A stretch of DNA of 8,091 nucleotides, from positions 1 to 8,091 of the forward strand of contig DPXQ01000082.1 in assembly GCA_003527225.1 (NCBI GenBank), in the 5' to 3' direction. Of the stretch, positions 7,332-8,091 are shown piece after piece. Source of the stretch: Rhizobium sp. Lineage in GTDB: Bacteria > Pseudomonadota > Alphaproteobacteria > Rhizobiales > Rhizobiaceae. Numbering within the stretch: the stretch's first letter is position 1; every line of letters starts with the position of its first letter. A model generated the notes under the pieces. It was not told where the DNA came from, searched no databases, and saw nothing but the letters and a program-made list of their open reading frames with translations. A program made the position numbers and the translations under genes.

Positions 7332-7343
7332 GACTGTCCAGAT
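7332..7343 (+). repeat. 12-bp inverted repeat, left copy
   Basis: GACTGTCCAGAT, upstream of the ArdC-like start, is the exact reverse complement of 8078-8089. The right copy falls just where the ArdC reading departs from its family. It may be the trace of a mobile-element end, or chance. Confidence 0.4.
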
Positions 7344-7352
7344 GCATCAATC

Positions 7353-7357
7353 AGGAG
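7353..7357 (+). promoter_or_regulatory. Ribosome-binding site of the ArdC-like gene
   Basis: AGGAG, 7 nt before the ATG at 7365. It sets the start of a gene that begins MAYRKGQSGGLSPATR. Confidence 0.75.
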
Positions 7358-7364
7358 AACCTTC

Positions 7365-8091
7365 ATGGCCTATCGCAAGGGGCAGAGCGGCGGCTTGTCG
7401 CCCGCCACCCGGATCACCCAGGAAATCATTGCCCGTCTTGAAGCCGGAACGAAACCCTGGATCAAGCCTTGGCGCGGCGTTCCACAATCGCGGCCCCTCC
7501 GGGCCTGCGGGATTCCCTACCGCGGCATGAATGTGTTCTGGCTGTGGATGGTTGCCGACATGTGCGGCTACGCCTCTCCTTTCTGGATGACGTACAACCA
7601 GGCAAAGTCGCTCGGCGCCCAGGTCCGCAAGGGCGAGAAGTCGACCATTGCGATCTTTTACAAGAGCTACACCAAAGAGGTGGAAGCCCCCGATACCGGC
7701 GAAAAGACCGACGAATCACGCCGGGTGCTGAAGTCCTATCCGGTCTTCAACGCGGATCAGGTCGAGGGGCTGCCCGAAAGGTTTTACCCAGCCGCGACGC
7801 TCGAGCTAGTCGAGCCTGAAGGACGTGAGCTGTCGCTCGATGCCTTTTTCGCCGCCATCCCCGTCAACCTGCGTCACCAGGGCATTGAGGCCTATTACGA
7901 GCCGACCGCTGATCGCGTGACAATGCCGCCGGCGAGGCTGTTTAGCGGCTTCGACCACTATTACGCCACGCTCGCACACGAGCTGTCGCACTGGACGGGT
8001 CATGCCAGCCGTCTCGGGCGCGATCTCAAGAACCGCTTCGGCACGGCGGCCTATGCCGCCGAGGAACTGGTCGCCTTATCTGGACAGTCTG
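7365..8091 (+). CDS. ardC: ArdC-like antirestriction protein, ssDNA-binding plus zinc metallopeptidase-like domain (3' partial)
   Basis: 242 codons are visible from the ATG at 7365; the frame is still open at the window end. The N-terminal part (about 10-130: ITQEIIARLEAGTKPWIKPW, then GIPYRGMNVFWLW and SLGAQVRKGEKST) is the ArdC-type single-stranded DNA-binding domain. The C-terminal part carries the zinc-peptidase motif HELSHWTGH (H205, E206, H209), then YAAEELVA (to residue 237), which holds the likely third metal ligand. ArdC proteins are carried by conjugative elements and protect incoming single-stranded DNA from host restriction. That role is family knowledge, not shown here. After A237 the family normally continues with an acidic residue and a conserved helix (E-L/I-G). 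Here it reads LSGQS up to the edge. The last 16 bases may therefore be foreign, and the gene may be interrupted at about 8076. Confidence 0.88.
   Translation, partial: MAYRKGQSGGLSPATRITQEIIARLEAGTKPWIKPWRGVPQSRPLRACGIPYRGMNVFWLWMVADMCGYASPFWMTYNQAKSLGAQVRKGEKSTIAIFYKSYTKEVEAPDTGEKTDESRRVLKSYPVFNADQVEGLPERFYPAATLELVEPEGRELSLDAFFAAIPVNLRHQGIEAYYEPTADRVTMPPARLFSGFDHYYATLAHELSHWTGHASRLGRDLKNRFGTAAYAAEELVALSGQS
8078..8089 (-). repeat. 12-bp inverted repeat, right copy
   Basis: The plus strand reads ATCTGGACAGTC, the reverse complement of 7332-7343, within the last 16 bases of the window. These bases do not encode the expected ArdC residues. Only two bases lie beyond it, so no element can be identified. 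Confidence 0.4.

Overview
The window is a high-GC stretch (about 60% by eye) from what looks like an alphaproteobacterial plasmid or integrated conjugative element. Sphingomonadales or Rhizobiales are the best guess. The backbone is recognisable from three genes: a strawberry-notch-type helicase (left edge, truncated by the window), a large ParB-domain protein with a long C-terminal extension, and an ArdC-type antirestriction protein (right edge, cut by the window). No tRNA, rRNA or CRISPR array is visible. No complete insertion sequence or recombinase gene is visible either.

Layout as it stands: 2-820 (+) holds the helicase core of a strawberry-notch gene, whose native reading ends at 589. 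586-1605 (+) holds the C-terminal half of a PHP/ABC-type ATPase (signature motif, Walker B, H-loop). 1615-2301 (+) is a complete small TauD/TfdA-like Fe(II)/2-oxoglutarate dioxygenase. 2288-2809 (-) holds a downstream piece of the same strawberry-notch gene. 2724-4769 (-) holds the N-terminal half of the same PHP/ABC ATPase (PHP motifs, Walker A, coiled coil). 4770-5208 is a divergent intergenic region. 5209-7197 (+) is the ParB-like gene, followed by a terminator-like hairpin and then the ArdC-like gene from 7365 to the window end.

The central observation is that two genes are broken reciprocally by one event. If the segment between the two copies of TCTCGA (585-590 and 2809-2814, in inverted orientation) is flipped back, both genes become continuous and in frame. 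The helicase then reads ...RRFIS/TIARRLDSLGAL..., and the ATPase reads ...VAEMARL/EALFSADKL... and is 991 residues long. The present sequence is therefore a precise 2.2 kb inversion of an older arrangement: helicase (+), meeting tail to tail with a two-gene operon on the minus strand (PHP-ATPase then dioxygenase), then divergent parB and ardC. Only 6 bp of homology is shared at the ends, so it could be an illegitimate inversion, an unrecognised switch, or an assembly or amplification artefact.

A second layer of disruption is older. Even after reconstruction, the helicase stops shortly after its conserved DPASGAT segment, so it seems to lack its usual C-terminal region. Its last bases overlap the dioxygenase gene. 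This suggests that the PHP-ATPase/dioxygenase pair is a cargo module that entered the backbone and cut off the end of the helicase gene. The pair is the best candidate here for an uncharacterised system, possibly defensive. That role is inferred from domain make-up and location, not shown. At the right edge the ArdC reading departs from its family pattern in its last few codons, hinting at another junction just at the window end.
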